The notes under the pieces: generated by a model
Database searches by the model: none
The model's input: only the letters and a program-made list of their open reading frames with translations
Told to the model about the DNA's origin: nothing
Part shown: in pieces, positions 25,438 through 37,600 of the stretch
Layout: every line of letters starts with the position of its first letter
How positions within the stretch are numbered: position 1 is the stretch's first letter
Program-made: the position numbers and the translations under genes
Assembly (NCBI GenBank): GCA_016800925.1
Contig: JABCPU010000044.1
Coordinates: 186,001-250,000, forward strand
Length of the DNA stretch: 64,000 nt
From: Suillus spraguei
Taxonomy: Eukaryota; Basidiomycota; Agaricomycetes; Boletales; Suillaceae
Direction of reading: 5' to 3'

Positions 25438-25625
25438 GTGCTGCCGTGGTCCAGTTCCGAACCGTGGTTCGAACCTGACCATTGGTCAGGTTCGTCCTTG
25501 GTTCGGTCCATGGTCCAGCATTTTGCACGGACCGAACCGGAATGAGGTTCGTGGTCCGCTAACTCCTGTGTGGTTCATCTATAGGTTCGGACCTTCCCGA
25601 ACCGTTCCGAACCCCGAACCGAATC
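25437..25625. repeat. GGTTCGG-rich inverted-repeat zone, probable hAT subterminal region
   Basis: Dense copies of GGTTCGG/CCGAACC in both orientations. They include a 23-bp hairpin with arms GAACCTGACCA/TGGTCAGGTTC at about 25469 and the 10-bp inverted pair GGTTCGGTCC...GGACCGAACC at about 25500-25540. Such motif clusters are usual just inside hAT transposon ends, and a hAT transposase follows. The exact terminus and 8-bp target duplication were not found. Confidence 0.6.
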
Positions 25626-25689
25626 TTCTTTGCAATGCCTTCAAGGCTCAATCACACGCTTCTCATCATTTTAACTTCTCGATTCTCAA

Positions 25690-25932
25690 GATTCGCCATG
25701 GTCACTTTGACCTTTGGCATTCTCAAGACTTTTTTCGACTTATCCTGTCCGGAGGTTCGCATCCCGCACACCCTGCTGTCCGATAACGCCTACCTGTTCA
25801 ATCAAGCTCAAGGTATGACTTTTCCGTCAAATCAAGCGCAATAAACTGATTGACATATTATATTTCTTAGGATTATTCAATGCATACTATGAGTTAGTAG
25901 GAGATTGGGTATTCGCATATAAAGGGATCAAG
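25690..25932 (+). other. spliceable coding-like exons upstream of the hAT ORF
   Basis: A frame from ATG near 25698 runs to LFNQAQ at about 25815. With a consensus intron (GTATGA...TTCTTAG) it joins to an exon encoding AYYELVGDWVFAYKGIK, which ends at a GTGAGT donor near 25933. The splicing signals are good but no family is recognised; it may be a 5' portion of the hAT gene or a captured fragment. Confidence 0.3.
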
Positions 25933-25961
25933 GTGAGTGATATATTTTGACTACTGGTACA

Positions 25962-27470
25962 ATGTCTGAACCTGAAGCACAGTGTGCCCTCAACCCAGAC
26001 AAGTCTCTAAAGGACGCCAAAGACATCGTTTTTTACAACGATCCTGATGATGCCGTCCCCATTTCCGCTCCATCCTCCTCTGCCCAGCCACCCACAGACG
26101 CCTTCTCTGTGCTACTGCAGACTGGACGCAAACTAGTGCCACTTATTGCCGGCGCTCGACGCTCCATTCGTGCCTCTAAACCTTCTGCGTGCCTTCGTGA
26201 TTCCGACAACGCTTGTTCTTCAACAAGCCGCAAGCATGCATTATCCAGTGCAACTGAGCAACTAGTTAGGAAGAAGGTTGTGTTACAGCTCTCCGCTCCA
26301 TTATCTGACGACGACACAGATATTGATACTGACCACGGTGCTGGTCAATCGGATGAGGCCGAGGACGAAGGTGTACCAGCACCTGAGGACGTACCAGCAC
26401 CTGAGGATGAACCTGAGGACGAACCCGAGGATCTTCAAGACACCACCATCCGAGCCACTTTATCAAAGAGTGAGCGCAGCGCTGATATTCGAACAATCTT
26501 CACTCGCGACGACAAACATTGGGTCTGCAGACCTTGCAAGGATGCCGGTGAACTTGAAAGCAAGTACACGTTTCGTGGAGGTATCTCTACACTACGCACG
26601 CACATTTGTCGGTATGTTCACGTCTTCTTTCCATTGAATGATCACTAATATTATATATCTATCAGTAATAAAGCCCATTTTCAACTTTACAAGTCACGCT
26701 GCAAAGCCGCAAACATCACCATGCACCCTCGAGCAGTTCCAACTGGTGAGGTTCAATCCCTGTGAGTTACATTTGCTGTATTGTAGTGTGTTGTACTGAT
26801 TCATAGATAGTTCAAGGCAATCCACCCTCGATGGCAGCCTTGCCCCGAAAGCGCCCATGTTCACCAAGGCAGGGCTTCTGGAGTATATTATGGAGTTGAT
26901 TGTGACTGAGGACGAGGCGTTGCAACTCGTCGACAAACCAGCCTTCCGCAACTTGCTTCGTTATGTCTGCCCCGCCCTTGCTGAAAGTGACATGCCACAC
27001 CGCACGAAACTTACGGAGACTGTTAAGGCCCGCGCAGTGCAGGTGGTCAACGTCATTCGTGAGCATCTCGCAAAGGTAGACAGTCAAGTCTCGATGACCT
27101 TCGATTCATGGACGTCAATCATCGGCGACCCCTTCTTCTCCATCACAGGCCACTATATCTGGAGCCCGGATGATAAACCCCAGCAATGGGAGTTACGCCG
27201 TGAGCAACTCAGTTTTGCGCACATCCAGGGCAATCATAGTGGTCAGAATACAGCTCGCTTGATTGTTGATACCATTGACAAATATGAACTACGAAATAAG
27301 GTAAAGTTTAGTTTACTACTTTGCTGCGCTGAATCTAATCAGTGTGTTGTAGGTTGGATGGATGACCTCTGACAATGCCACCAACAATGATACCGCCATG
27401 AAAGCAGTTGGACAAGAAATCGATCCTGAGGGTACGCGGTGGGCACCTGATGCGCGCCGCATCAGGTGCC
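25962..27470 (+). pseudogene. hAT-family transposase with BED zinc finger (3' truncated)
   Basis: Transposase of a cut-and-paste hAT element. From ATG 25962 there is a Ser/Ala-rich leader, an acidic stretch with repeated PAPED/PEDEP, and then a BED-type finger split by an intron (CRPC at about 26528, later LRTHICR). The catalytic part includes VSMTFDSWTSIIGDPFFSIT, whose TFDSWTS is the first hAT Asp motif, and after another intron WMTSDNATNNDTAM, the second Asp motif (DNATNN). The frame ends after DPEGTRWAPDARRIRC near 27465, where a Gypsy pol fragment begins, so the region with the third acidic residue and the dimerisation domain is missing. The truncation makes it inactive. Confidence 0.82.
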
Positions 27471-29122
27471 AAGAACACGCTCAAACATGTTTCGGGATCG
27501 AAGCACACTGGTCCTGATGGTCTCTCGCGCTGTCGTCAAGCACTGGAAGATGAAGATTTCGACGAAGAAGATTTGGGAGAAGTTGAAGAGTGGATAGATG
27601 AAGTCCTTAGCTATGGGATATGGACAGTGATGGATTCTTGCAACGGAAGTCTCGGAATTATGACCAAGGGCTCAGGTTTTCAATTCTATGAAAGCCGACA
27701 TCAGTACTGACCTTGAATTCCCGTGCGACGAAGGTTCCAAATGGTGCGATGATGACCTTCAGGCCATTCAGCATTATCTCGAGACACTCGCATTACCTTC
27801 GAATATGCAGCTCTCAGCTCGCTCTCGTTTTCTTAAACGAGCAGCACAATTTTTTGTTCATAATACACGACTTTGGCGTCGTAATTCTGCAGGTCGTCAT
27901 CAACTCATCATTTTCCAAAATGACCGCTCTTGAATTCTCCAGCAGACTCATGACAATCTTGGACATAAAGGTTTCTATTTGACTCGACAAACCATTGCTG
28001 ATCGTTTTTGGTGGCCAACTCTCAATCACGACCTTTCATGGTACCTTAAAACGTGCCATCAGTGTCAGCTTTGATCTGTCGAGAAAGTTGTTCTCCCACC
28101 TACAGTTGCCATTCCCGCACCTTTGTTTTGCAAAGCCTATACCGACTCAATGCATATGCCAACCTCGCACGGATATTCCTACATTGTTCAAGCTCGTTGT
28201 TCACTTTCAGCATGGCCCGAATGGCGAATGCTACGGAGAGAGACTGGTCGCACGCTGGGAAATTTTATCTTTGAAGACTTATTGTGCCGTTGGGGAGGAC
28301 TTGAAGAGATAGTTACAGACAACGGGACTCCGTTTGTGGCTGCGCTCGACTGGCTCGCATCAAAATACCATATCTGTCACATCCGCATTTCAGCCTATAA
28401 CTATAAAGCCAATGGAATCGTCGAACGTTCGCATCGAACGATCCGTGACTCACTCATTAAAGCTTGTCAAGGCGACATCACCCAATGGCCAGTATTTGCA
28501 CCACATATCTTTTGGGCAGACCACGTCACCACTCGCAAATCAACGGGACACACACCATTTTATATGGCGCACGGCATCGAACCTCTGCTTCCACTCGACA
28601 TAACAGAAGCAACATTCCTCATAGCTGACATCACTGAAATCATCCCTACCCACGAACTTATTGCAGCCTGCGCACGACAGCTTGCCAAATGAGACGAAGA
28701 CCTTGCACACATTCACAAGCGCGTCCTTGCAAGTCGTTATGCCTCCGTGAAAGATTTCGAGCGTCGTTTTTCAAACATCATCAAGGACCGACACTTTGAA
28801 CCAGGCGAGCTCGTTTTAGTCCTTAACAAGAAGATTGAGCTGTCGTCGAATGCAAAGTGCAAGCCACGCTACTTTGGTCCCATGGTTGTCGTTTCACGAA
28901 ACACAAACAGCGCGTATCATCTTGCAGAGGTCGACGGCGCTGTGTCCAAGCTCAAATTTGCCGTGTTTCGTCTCATCCCCTATCACTCGCGTTCCCCGAC
29001 TACACTCGAAGTCACTCAGATTATCGACGCAGATGCAATCACAGGGATGATAGGATCATTCAATGTATAGATTTGTTTTGTGGATCGACCGAGGACGGTC
29101 GATATCTGTAGTTGGGGGGAGG
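27465..29122 (+). pseudogene. Ty3/Gypsy pol fragment (RNase H end and integrase), degraded
   Basis: Starts with the RNase H/integrase junction motif HVSGSKHTGPDGLSR, then an acidic linker. The integrase HHCC finger follows (THDNLGHKG...TCHQCQL, about 27950-28070), then the catalytic core with VTDNGTPF (about 28313) and ANGIVERSHRTIRDS (about 28410). A C-terminal part ends KLKFAVFRLIPY and stops at about 29070. In-frame TGA stops at 27931, 28072 and 28690, plus a frame change near 28120, make it dead. A purine run (GTTGGGGGGAGG) ends at 29122, directly before an LTR-like TGTAGTGATTACC. Confidence 0.85.
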
Positions 29123-29770
29123 TGTAGTGATTACCAATCAGCTGATGCCGGAAAGTGCCGTTTCGACACTTACCTCTACCACCATCAGCATCAATGCACT
29201 GCCAAGTCAGTCAGCACAGACCTCACCTCCTTTTCGTCTCCAATTCTTCGTCGCTACCGACTCGTTCGACCCTTATTATTCTTCGTCACCATCGCCCCAT
29301 TCTCAGTTCGCCGTCTCCAAATCTGTCAAGTCCCACTATGCCGCTCTTGTCAATTTGTCAATACCATACCCTTTTATATCGCCACTCACTCAATCATTTC
29401 ATATGCTCTTCCCTTTCAGTCTACTCTACCCTGTCAGGCGCGACGCCACTCCCTTCAGCGCCCGTCGTCACATAAACGATTCAGCATAGCTATACCCGAC
29501 CCTTAGTATTTCGAAGTATAAAAGTAGCCCATGTACACTCACTACGACAGGCAATCATACCAGTCTCCCAGTCTCAGTCTCAGTCTCGCACTTGCTATCT
29601 AAATTGTATCGCTATATCCATTGTTTATCGTCTCGCACTCACTATCTAAATCGTATCGCTATATCCATTGTTTATCGTCTCGCACTCGTCTCGATCATTA
29701 TCGCATAACATTCGTTAACGCTAATCTATTTCTATAACGTTTCAGCATCACACTAGCGGTCTCCACACCC
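29123..29770 (+). repeat. LTR-like region with a TATA box and 47-bp tandem repeat
   Basis: Begins TGTAGTGATTACC straight after a polypurine tract, as expected of the 3' LTR of the pol fragment. It contains a TATA box (GTATAAAAG near 29516) and, downstream of it, two tandem 47-bp units (29584-29630 and 29631-29677, three mismatches) plus a partial third. The 3' border is not clear; it lies before the gag-like frame that opens at about 29800. Confidence 0.6.
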
Positions 29771-29799
29771 CTTTGAACTCGCAGCGAGAGCCACTTAGG

Positions 29800-31249
29800 T
29801 TCTTACACCCGTCACTGTTGTCAACGATGACTTCAATTCTGAAGCAGAAAACTACGGAACCCTCACCACTGAAATCAACAATACCTCTTACATTGAAGCC
29901 GCTCTTCTCTGCGAAGGACATGCCCTCGAAATCGAAAGAATCCTCACTGAAAGAGGTGCTTTCCCTGCATTACTCCTTGTCAACATCATTCGCACCGCAG
30001 CCCTTATTGAAGCCACTGCCAGAGATACCACAGAAATTACACACCGTCACCGTTTTCTTCATCTTCAAAAACGCATTCGTTCTTATGCTATGTTGCTGCT
30101 TCCCAATTCTTTTAAAAATGATGTTGAAGAAGCTATTCACATCGTTGCCGAGCATCGAGCAGGCATTGCTCGACCTCCCTCTCCACAGGAAGATATGCCA
30201 CTTCCTATTCCAGCACCCGCTTCTTCACGCATGTATTCTAGTTTTGACACCTTTGCTGGCTTATGCACTGCTGTCCAAGAGATCGGACAGCTCACCAACG
30301 CGGTTGTCAAAACCATCCAGCAATCAGTCGCTGAAACTAGGGCGGCCAGAAACTTAGTTGAAGAAGCCATCACCGATCTACAGCAAACGCAAGCCGACCT
30401 AGCCTCTCCACGAACCCCATCTCCTGCTGAACAACCAACTTCATCCTCCCCTGTCACAGTTTCCCATGAACACCCCACATGGTTGTATGAACCTTGCACA
30501 GAAGAGCAGTGTAAGGCCGCAAAACTATTAGGAATCCCTGTCACTGAGCTGGTAACGCTCAGTCCTCGACTTCGCGATCTTCACATTCACCCTCCCATGT
30601 CCATTCCATCATCATTCGGTCCAATGGATCCCGTCTCGCCAGTCTTAGTAAAAGACTTTGGCATCACTTCTCCCTCTTCCTCTGATGAACTCCTTGTGAC
30701 TGCCAAACGAGGAAGTACCCCTGATCTTCCGACATCAGCATACACTCTCTCTTCTACCCAGCAGGCGCAGCTTAGACTAACAACACCCTTGCCTTAAAAC
30801 GTATGAGACGGAATAAAGGAAAGAAGCGTGCCAGATCTACTAGCCCCACACCCATTATTTCACCGTCGCCATTACGTAAATCCATTTCTAATCCCAACAA
30901 AAACATGAAATGTCACATCTGTGGACTACTTGGACATCGTCAAAAGAATTGTGCAGAATACCAGTGCAAGGTTTGCAGATACTGGTCGCCTACCCATCTA
31001 TCCATTTATTGTCCTTGACGAGTCGGACCTCCTCCTTTTACATTAACCTGGAAAGATGATGGATTCTACAACGCCCTTCGATCTTGGGAGCAACAGCTTG
31101 ATGATGAACGAATTCAAGCAGAGAAAAGAAGGGACGCTAAACTACGCGCAGGTGTTGAAGAAGCTGAGTATATGAGGAGTGGATCATTTGCTGATGAAGA
31201 CTACGAGTATAGTGATGACCCTGTTTACTATGCGAACCAGGATGAGTAA
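29800..31249 (+). pseudogene. gag-like protein with CCHC zinc knuckle, broken
   Basis: A long frame (about 29800-30797) without a clear ATG at its start encodes a mainly helical N-terminal part and a Pro/Ser-rich region. It ends in TAA. A second frame (30803 onward) continues with a basic stretch and a CCHC knuckle (CHICGLLGHRQKNC) and a second Cys pair (CKVC). This frame meets TGA at 31016 and then stays open through a charged tail (WEQQLDDERIQAEKRR) to TAA at 31249. This looks like the gag of an LTR retroelement with one frameshift and one nonsense change. No pol follows; a polypurine tract and an LTR come directly after, so the source element was probably non-autonomous. Confidence 0.65.
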
Positions 31250-31281
31250 AGTCGGTGACTTTACGTGTAAAAAGGGGGTAA

Positions 31282-31756
31282 TGTTACAGTTGTACGTGCC
31301 CCTATTCATTTTCTCTCTGTTTCCTTACTTGTATATCATGTCACATGACTCTGACTCATATGCTCAACGCATTTGTACTATAGTTGTCTTCCTTATTTGG
31401 ATATGCACTTACTTTCCCACGCCTCTCTTGGTCTGTGCGCACATATTGGTCTATTTAAGCATGTTGTACTTGTAGTAGATTCTTTACTTTAATCTTACTG
31501 GGTTTTACCTGGAATCTCCTTCGCTTAGGTCTCCAACCTAAGTCGTCTTGAATCGTCTCTAAGCCTAAGCACTCCTTAGACTTAGTCTCTATTCTCGTAG
31601 AACCTCTTAGACTTGTCTTTGAGGCCGAACCCTTGATCGTACTCGGAACGCGTTCCTTGTACTTTCACCTTGTCCTCTTGTGGACATTGTAAGAACTCCC
31701 AGCAGACCATCTGTGTCTTTTCACTGTCGCTGGTGACGCCACCCCAGTTCGTAACA
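31282..31756 (+). repeat. LTR (475 bp) following the gag relic
   Basis: Preceded by the polypurine tract AAAAAGGGGGTAA and bounded by TGTTAC at 31282 and GTAACA at 31751-31756. It does not resemble the LTR at 29123, so two different families abut here. A TSD cannot be judged because the other end of this element is missing. Confidence 0.6.
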
Positions 31757-32194
31757 CACTCTATCTCCCTTGTGTATAACTGCGCCTATCTCCTTTTGTC
31801 ACTCATCCTGTTTCCGGTACTCCAGCTGTGTATAATTCCTTCCTGTATCACTGATCCGTTACCTGTGTTTCATTTCCAATTTGTGCTTACTGATCCGCTG
31901 CGCATTAACTAATAGACTTCCATTATACTTCGTACATAGCCCTTGGTCCCGGACTTGTTGATTATCCATCTTAGATACTTACCATATATAAACCACTTGT
32001 AGATCTCCATAGAACCTTAGTTTGAATATCATCTTAGATTCTACTCATTCCACTTCCTTCAGACTTGAGTCACTTTCCACTCAAAGTCATCTTCTGAGAC
32101 TTGGGATTGATTCCTATAGTCTATATCTCCGACTCTATCTTCGGATAGTCTACCTCTGTCAGTTTCTAGTTAGGAATCCGTTCCGAAGCTAGCC
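31757..32194. other. non-coding region with short repeated motif
   Basis: No gene. Pyrimidine-rich DNA in which CTTCGGA(C/T)A recurs at about 32137, 32228, 32252 and 32288. Probably transposon-derived. Confidence 0.4.
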
Positions 32195-33054
32195 TTAGTC
32201 CTCTTTCCATCCCCGCACTCTGGATAACCTTCGGACATACCATATCCGATACCTTCGGACATCCAGATCTGCTACGCAACTCCTTCCAGATCTTCGGACA
32301 TATATCTCCTCTCTGAAATAAGGGGCATTACTCGGACAAGGGGCACAGTGCACGAACTGAGGCCAAAGCCCTTCAGATCTTTCACCCCTTGAGTACGGTC
32401 TTAACATATGGGTGATGTCACTACCAGTTGCTGTGGGAGTCGATGTGTCTGCAGCTAGACTGGTGCTGGCATGGAAGCCAACCCAGCTGCTTGTCTGTGC
32501 TGGAATGATACCTTGCAGCATCTCATAATGTGGCCATCCTTTGTTTTTCAAAGGCCTCACTAAGGGGTTATGCTGCATGAATAATCAGTGCAGTAGAACA
32601 GGACAGATAGACGATACAGTACCTTAATAAAGACTGCCCACATAGTCTCAGATTCTTCACTGATATTAGCTCCTAAATCCAGGTTGAACAATAAACCTGA
32701 GGCGCTAGATATTTTGTCAGCCACCTGATACATCTTTTTTATCTAGAAATACATCAATATTTATGGCACATATATCAATAAAACAATAGTACTTACCCGA
32801 GCCCATTTAGATTAGCAGGCTTCAGGGGTCTTGGGAGCACCATCAGGGCATGGGCGTGTTGCCATCTCTGTGGCAGCACCAATCCAGAAAGATTTCGTGA
32901 AGTTCATCTCATCACCCCCTTTGGCGCTGTGTTGGACACCATATTCAACTAATTTCCTTTCATCTTCAACAGACCATACACAGTGGTCTTTTGCTGCTGT
33001 GGTAAGTTCCTGACTGTCAGTGGCTGCATTTTTTTTACCTTTGCCTTTGGCCAT
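32195..33054 (-). pseudogene. SANT/Myb-like DNA-binding-domain protein, interrupted
   Basis: A gene of a family common in mushroom genomes and usually near transposons. From ATG 33054 a Lys-rich start leads to the SANT-like segment CVWSVEDERKLVEYGVQH and MNFTKSFWIGAATEM. A TAA at 32812-32814 follows TPEAC, where the frame otherwise continues SKWARV to a GTAAGT donor. The next exon (about 32728-32624, KKMYQVADKISSASG) and a third one (from about 32573, RPLKNKGWPHYEM, TAG/TGA region at about 32195) agree with the family order. The single early stop suggests a recent pseudogene unless an alternative splice site avoids it. Function probably DNA binding; partner unknown. Confidence 0.65.
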
Positions 33055-33286
33055 AGTGGTAGGGTAGAAACGGAAAGAGTATCGCGAGTCTGATGAGCTT
33101 CATGTCGAGGGCACGGTTATCGTTATCGATAAGACGATGTCACACTGTGACTGACGGCACTCAGCACACCGGCATGCTTACTTAACTATGTTGTTTTGTT
33201 TCTTGAAGTTTGTCGAAGTTGGGCGAAATCCCGATCCCGAACAGACACTTACATTACCCGATACCTGTGATCAAATGATATTTTGC

Positions 33287-33605
33287 TTTCCGCGACGCAG
33301 CCTTTCCATCTCACCCAGCTCTGTGGTTGACAAGCATGGGATCCATTCCAACATGAGCTTGGTTCTTACGACGGTTTAAAACACATTGTGGATCAGCAAT
33401 GTCAGGTCATTCAATGAGAGCTGGAGGGGCAACTGCTCTAGCTATTGCAGGAATGACATCTGATCTGATACAAGCGGCAGGACGATGGTCTTCGGAGGAA
33501 TTCAGAAAGTATGTTCGCCAACACCCTTTCTTACTGAATGCTTTTCTCCATGGATCAGTGCACCAATCACAAAACTTAACAAACACATCTTCACGGCCCA
33601 GTTGA
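33287..33605 (+). pseudogene. tyrosine recombinase remnant (Crypton/DIRS/Ngaro-like)
   Basis: The C-terminal part of a tyrosine recombinase. SRD-like start FRDAAFPSHPALWLTSMG is followed by PT, an in-frame TGA (33354-33356), then AWFLRRFKTHCG and SGHSMRAGGATALAIAGM, which has the HxxR box. The late segment QAAGRWSSEEFRKYVRQHP carries the His/Trp position and the region of the nucleophilic Tyr. The upstream catalytic domain is absent. It comes from a YR-encoding transposon; which type cannot be decided. Confidence 0.75.
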
Positions 33606-34339
33606 CGCGCCTTCAATCACATGCTCGCCCGCGCGATTTCATACAACAGATTTCACGCGCTTGCAATCACTCACTCACTCACTCACTCAATATCGTACAC
33701 ATCCACTCACGCGCACGATAACGTGCACATTCAGCCCACTTTATGCGCGCTCATGCTCCCACAGAACATAGCAGGACACCATGCTCTTACTCGATAGTGA
33801 ATTCACTTCTCTCTCAACGTGCTTCCTTATAAAAAGGCATCAAGACCACAAAACAAAAAAGAACAAAATATATATATATAAATAAGCCCTTTAGCGTTCT
33901 ATCGTGTCTTTCGTTACTCACGTCTTTTTCTTGTCGGTCTAGAACTAGTTTCATTGCTCATTCAAGCACATCTTTCGAGTTTCGAGTCCTTTTCACTTAT
34001 ACTGCCGTGTTTTGTATTTCAGTCTCTCGATTCGCAAATAAAACTTGTTCGAGTCCCCCGAGCGTGAAGCTGGGGACTCTGCTTGCTTAATCACCGAGAC
34101 CTCAGTGTAAAATTGATTCAAGCCCTCTCCCACTAACGTGGGTGTCGGGGATGGAAGTTTCAATGGCATTTGCCGATATGCCGGTGGCACCTAGCCCTGT
34201 TGATGCCATACAACCCTACAATAAAAGTCCATCACTATTGGGAAGATATTGAAGGAGGCTCTGATCGACTATATTGGCATCGTCTTACAGGTGCAAACCC
34301 CATGTATTATCACCTATAATTACTGTCGTTACGTGGGAG
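33606..34339. other. non-coding region with microsatellite and hairpin
   Basis: Holds a CACT tetranucleotide repeat (about 33667-33688), a TATA-like box (TTATAAAAAGG near 33829), a TA run (about 33870) and a perfect inverted pair GAGTCCCC...GGGGACTC (about 34053-34079). It may be the terminal repeat of the recombinase element plus the 3' flank of the aspartic protease gene. Confidence 0.4.
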
Positions 34340-34463
34340 TCACAGGTGGGTGGTAATATCAGTGAACGAGGTTTTGGCAAAACCGACGCGGCCCGGGGAG
34401 CTGGAGCTATCAAACACAGTGTAGAAGCGCTGGAGAAATACGAAACCAAGATTAAAGTCTTCC

Positions 34464-34652
34464 TGTGAGGCTGTCACGATGAACAGCCGACACTAACAGT
34501 GACATGAAACCGGATAACGTGGATGAGCGTATGGATTCGACGGTACAGTAAGAAGGTAAGGTGTGCGCACAGGGGGAACACAGTATATATATCGAACTGT
34601 CCTAACAGGGAACAACAACCGTCACGTGTGCGTAGTAAGCGTCATGCTTACA
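34464..34652 (-). repeat. 3' LTR of the Gypsy element
   Basis: 189 bp; TG...CA ends; all differences from the partner LTR are transitions. Contains TATATATA near 34585. Confidence 0.95.
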
Positions 34653-34662
34653 CCCTTCCCCA

Positions 34663-37600
34663 CTATCTTTGTGATCGTTCCTTCTCCCAAACATCCAAGG
34701 CCTCGCAGTCCTCGAGGTCACGCCGCGCGATCCATTCATCGTCCTCCTCTCCGAATCCAACCCAGCGCACCAAGTATCATTTGCCGCGGCCAACCTTGCG
34801 TTCGTCGATGATCTTTTCGATGAAGTTTTCTAGCTGTCCGTCTTCAGTCACCACAGGACCCGGGCGAGGGAGTTCACGAGCGGGGAATAGATGCGCGTCA
34901 TTCATGTGGTACGGACGTAACTGGCTGATGTGGAACGTAGGGAAGATATTGGGTGAGTTTGGTAAGTCTAGAGTGTATGTCGATGTTTCTGGGTGGGCGT
35001 CGAGTACTGTGTAGGGGCCGTCGTATCGGGGCATGAACTTGGCAACGCGGTTATCTCCCTTCTGCATGTATTCACGCCTTCGATGTTTTGTAGCGAGGAG
35101 AACGCGATCTCCGATCTTGAAGACTATGGTCTTAGCGCGATGCTTGTTCGTCTGAGTTGCCTGTGTGGCCTTTGCAGCGATCAGATTATCTTGAGCTTCG
35201 AGGAGGTCATGTTTGAGCTGTGACAGCAAGCGTGACGCCCGTTCTTCTTCAGACCCGACAACAAATGGCGTTGTGTCTTCCATCAGAGGAGGCAACATTC
35301 TTGGCTGTCTGCCGAGATGTAACTGAAATGGAGAGTACCCAGTACTGGTGTTCACCGTATTCATCATGTGGAAACATACCCGGGGAAGCGCTCTGACCCA
35401 GCCCTTGTGATTTCGATCGACATAGTAACGCAAACATTGGTTCACGGTCTTGTTTGTGCGTTCACTAGCGCCGTCTGTTTCAGGGTGATAGGCCAAAGAC
35501 ATCTTCAATTTGATACCGGTCAGTTTGTGTAAAGCACGCCAGAATTTTGACAAAAACAGCTTATCATGATCCGAAACAATCTCTTTAGGTAAACCGTTTT
35601 CACAGTACCAGTGATCAAAGAAGAGTGTTGCGAAGTGTTCTGCCGAAATGTTGTCCTTGCATGGCACCAAGCGAATATCTGCGTTCAGACGATCAGTGAT
35701 TGAAATGAGCATGTTATACCCATTGTCCTCAGGGAGGGGACCGATGAAGTCTACCGCCACTGAGTCACCGCGTTCATTGGGCACAGGCAAGGGATGTAAG
35801 GGGCCAGCTGTCGATGTCGTGTTGGATTTGTTGCGCATACATGCTGTGCAAGACGGGATGTATGATTTGACCAGATCCTTACGCATGTTGGGCCAGTAGT
35901 AGGAGCCCCTCAACAGCGCGTAGGATTTGTCAGCTCCGAAATGACCGGCCACGTCGTGAGCTGCATGAAAAAGGTGTTCACGAAGATTGTCGACACGCGG
36001 GATCACTAAGCGATCAGCGATATAGAACAAACCCTTGTCATCCTTTCTGAGCCCAGGCAAGGAGTTAAGGAGGTCGTCTAGCCGACGGCACCAGGGGTCC
36101 TCCTTGTATCCTTGGAGAATCTGTTCCTGCAAGGACGGGTCGCTTGCTATGGTCAAGATAGCTGCGCACACAGCCTCGGTATTGTTTGTGTCTACACGTC
36201 GAGAAAGTGCGTCAGCAGCCTCGTTGTCTTCACCTTTAATATAATGTATGCTGATATCATACTGAGACATATACTCAGCCCATCGAGCTTGTCGTCTGGA
36301 CAAGTCACGTTGGCTGTTGAAGTTCTGCAGCGTGCGGTGGTCAGTAAACACATTAACGTGCGTACCCAAGAGATCAAGTCGCCACTTCTTCAATGCTCGT
36401 ATGATCGCAAGCAACTCCTTTTCGTGCACAGGGTAATTGACTTCTGCGGGACGAAGTTGTGCTGAGTCGAAGGCAACAGGCCGAGCAGATTCTCTGGTGG
36501 GACCCCATGATAACACCGCGCCCGTAGCATAGTCCGAAGCATCGCATGTTAACCAAATTTGGTTATCACGCGGATTATCGTGATCGATAACGGTGAGACA
36601 TTGTGGGCTGACGACGAGGTGTTTGATGGCATTGAATGCCTCTTCATGTTCTGAAGTCCAAACAGGGAACCTTAGCTCGGCTGCCTTTGTTGTCAGTGGT
36701 GTCAGGACTTGTGTGTGTTTGGCGACATTTTGCAAATGATCAGCAAGATAGCGCACAAAACCGAGAAAGGATCGGACGTGCTTAGCCTTATGAGGTCTCG
36801 GCCAGTCAAGGATACGTGCGATCTTTGAGTTATCCGCGTCAATACCTCGTGCCGAGATGTGGTGTCCTAAGAAGTCAATTTCCGTATTAAAGAGGGATGT
36901 TTTCTTCACTGAGCAATAAAGATGCGCTGTCCGAAGTGCTTCTAGTACCTGTTGAACATTCTTCTCATGTTCTTCAAGCGTTTGCGACCAAATGATGATA
37001 TCATCGAGGTAGACGTGGCAGATCTTGCCAATGAGGTGACGCAGAGCTGCTGTCATTCGTCGCTGATGCACAGCTGGTGCATTTCGCACTCCCATGGGCA
37101 TGACTGTCCATTCGTACTTACCCCACGGAGTATGGATAGCGAGGTATTTCATATCATCGGGGTGAACTCGTGTCTGAAAAAACGCGTTAGTCATGTCGAT
37201 TTTACCAAAGAACTTGCCTTTAGCGCAGTCTTTAAGTATTTCATCGATGCGGGGCAAAGGGTGATTGTCGGCAATCGTGTTCAGATTGAGCTTTCTGAAG
37301 TCATTGACCCATCGTGGAAGTACCATTGGATCTGGCTTCGGAATGATGAATGATGGGGAGGACCATTCACTGTCTGAGTGACGCAGGCATCCACTTTCGA
37401 CGTGTGAGTCCAACAACGTTTTCCACGCATCGTGATACTTCTTTGGGCATTCGTAGGATCGTTGTTGTACTATTTTGTTAGCATCTTTTAAGTTAATACG
37501 AAATAAAACATCACTGGGCATGGTATCATTGTGCGGAATATCCGAGGGGAAACGATCTGCGAATGACAATTTATATTTCGCATCCAGGGCCTTTAATTGC

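Noticed and set aside
25455..25475. tRNA B-box-like GGTTCGAACC
   Set aside because: It is part of the GGTTCGG palindrome cluster; no A box at the right distance and no cloverleaf.
33667..33688. Direct repeats as a CRISPR array
   Set aside because: Simple CACT microsatellite in a eukaryotic transposon island; no spacers.
34466..34652. LTR borders placed two bases inward (TGAGG...)
   Set aside because: Starting at 34464/39612 (TGTGAGG) gives TG...CA ends and makes the CTTCC target duplication exact.
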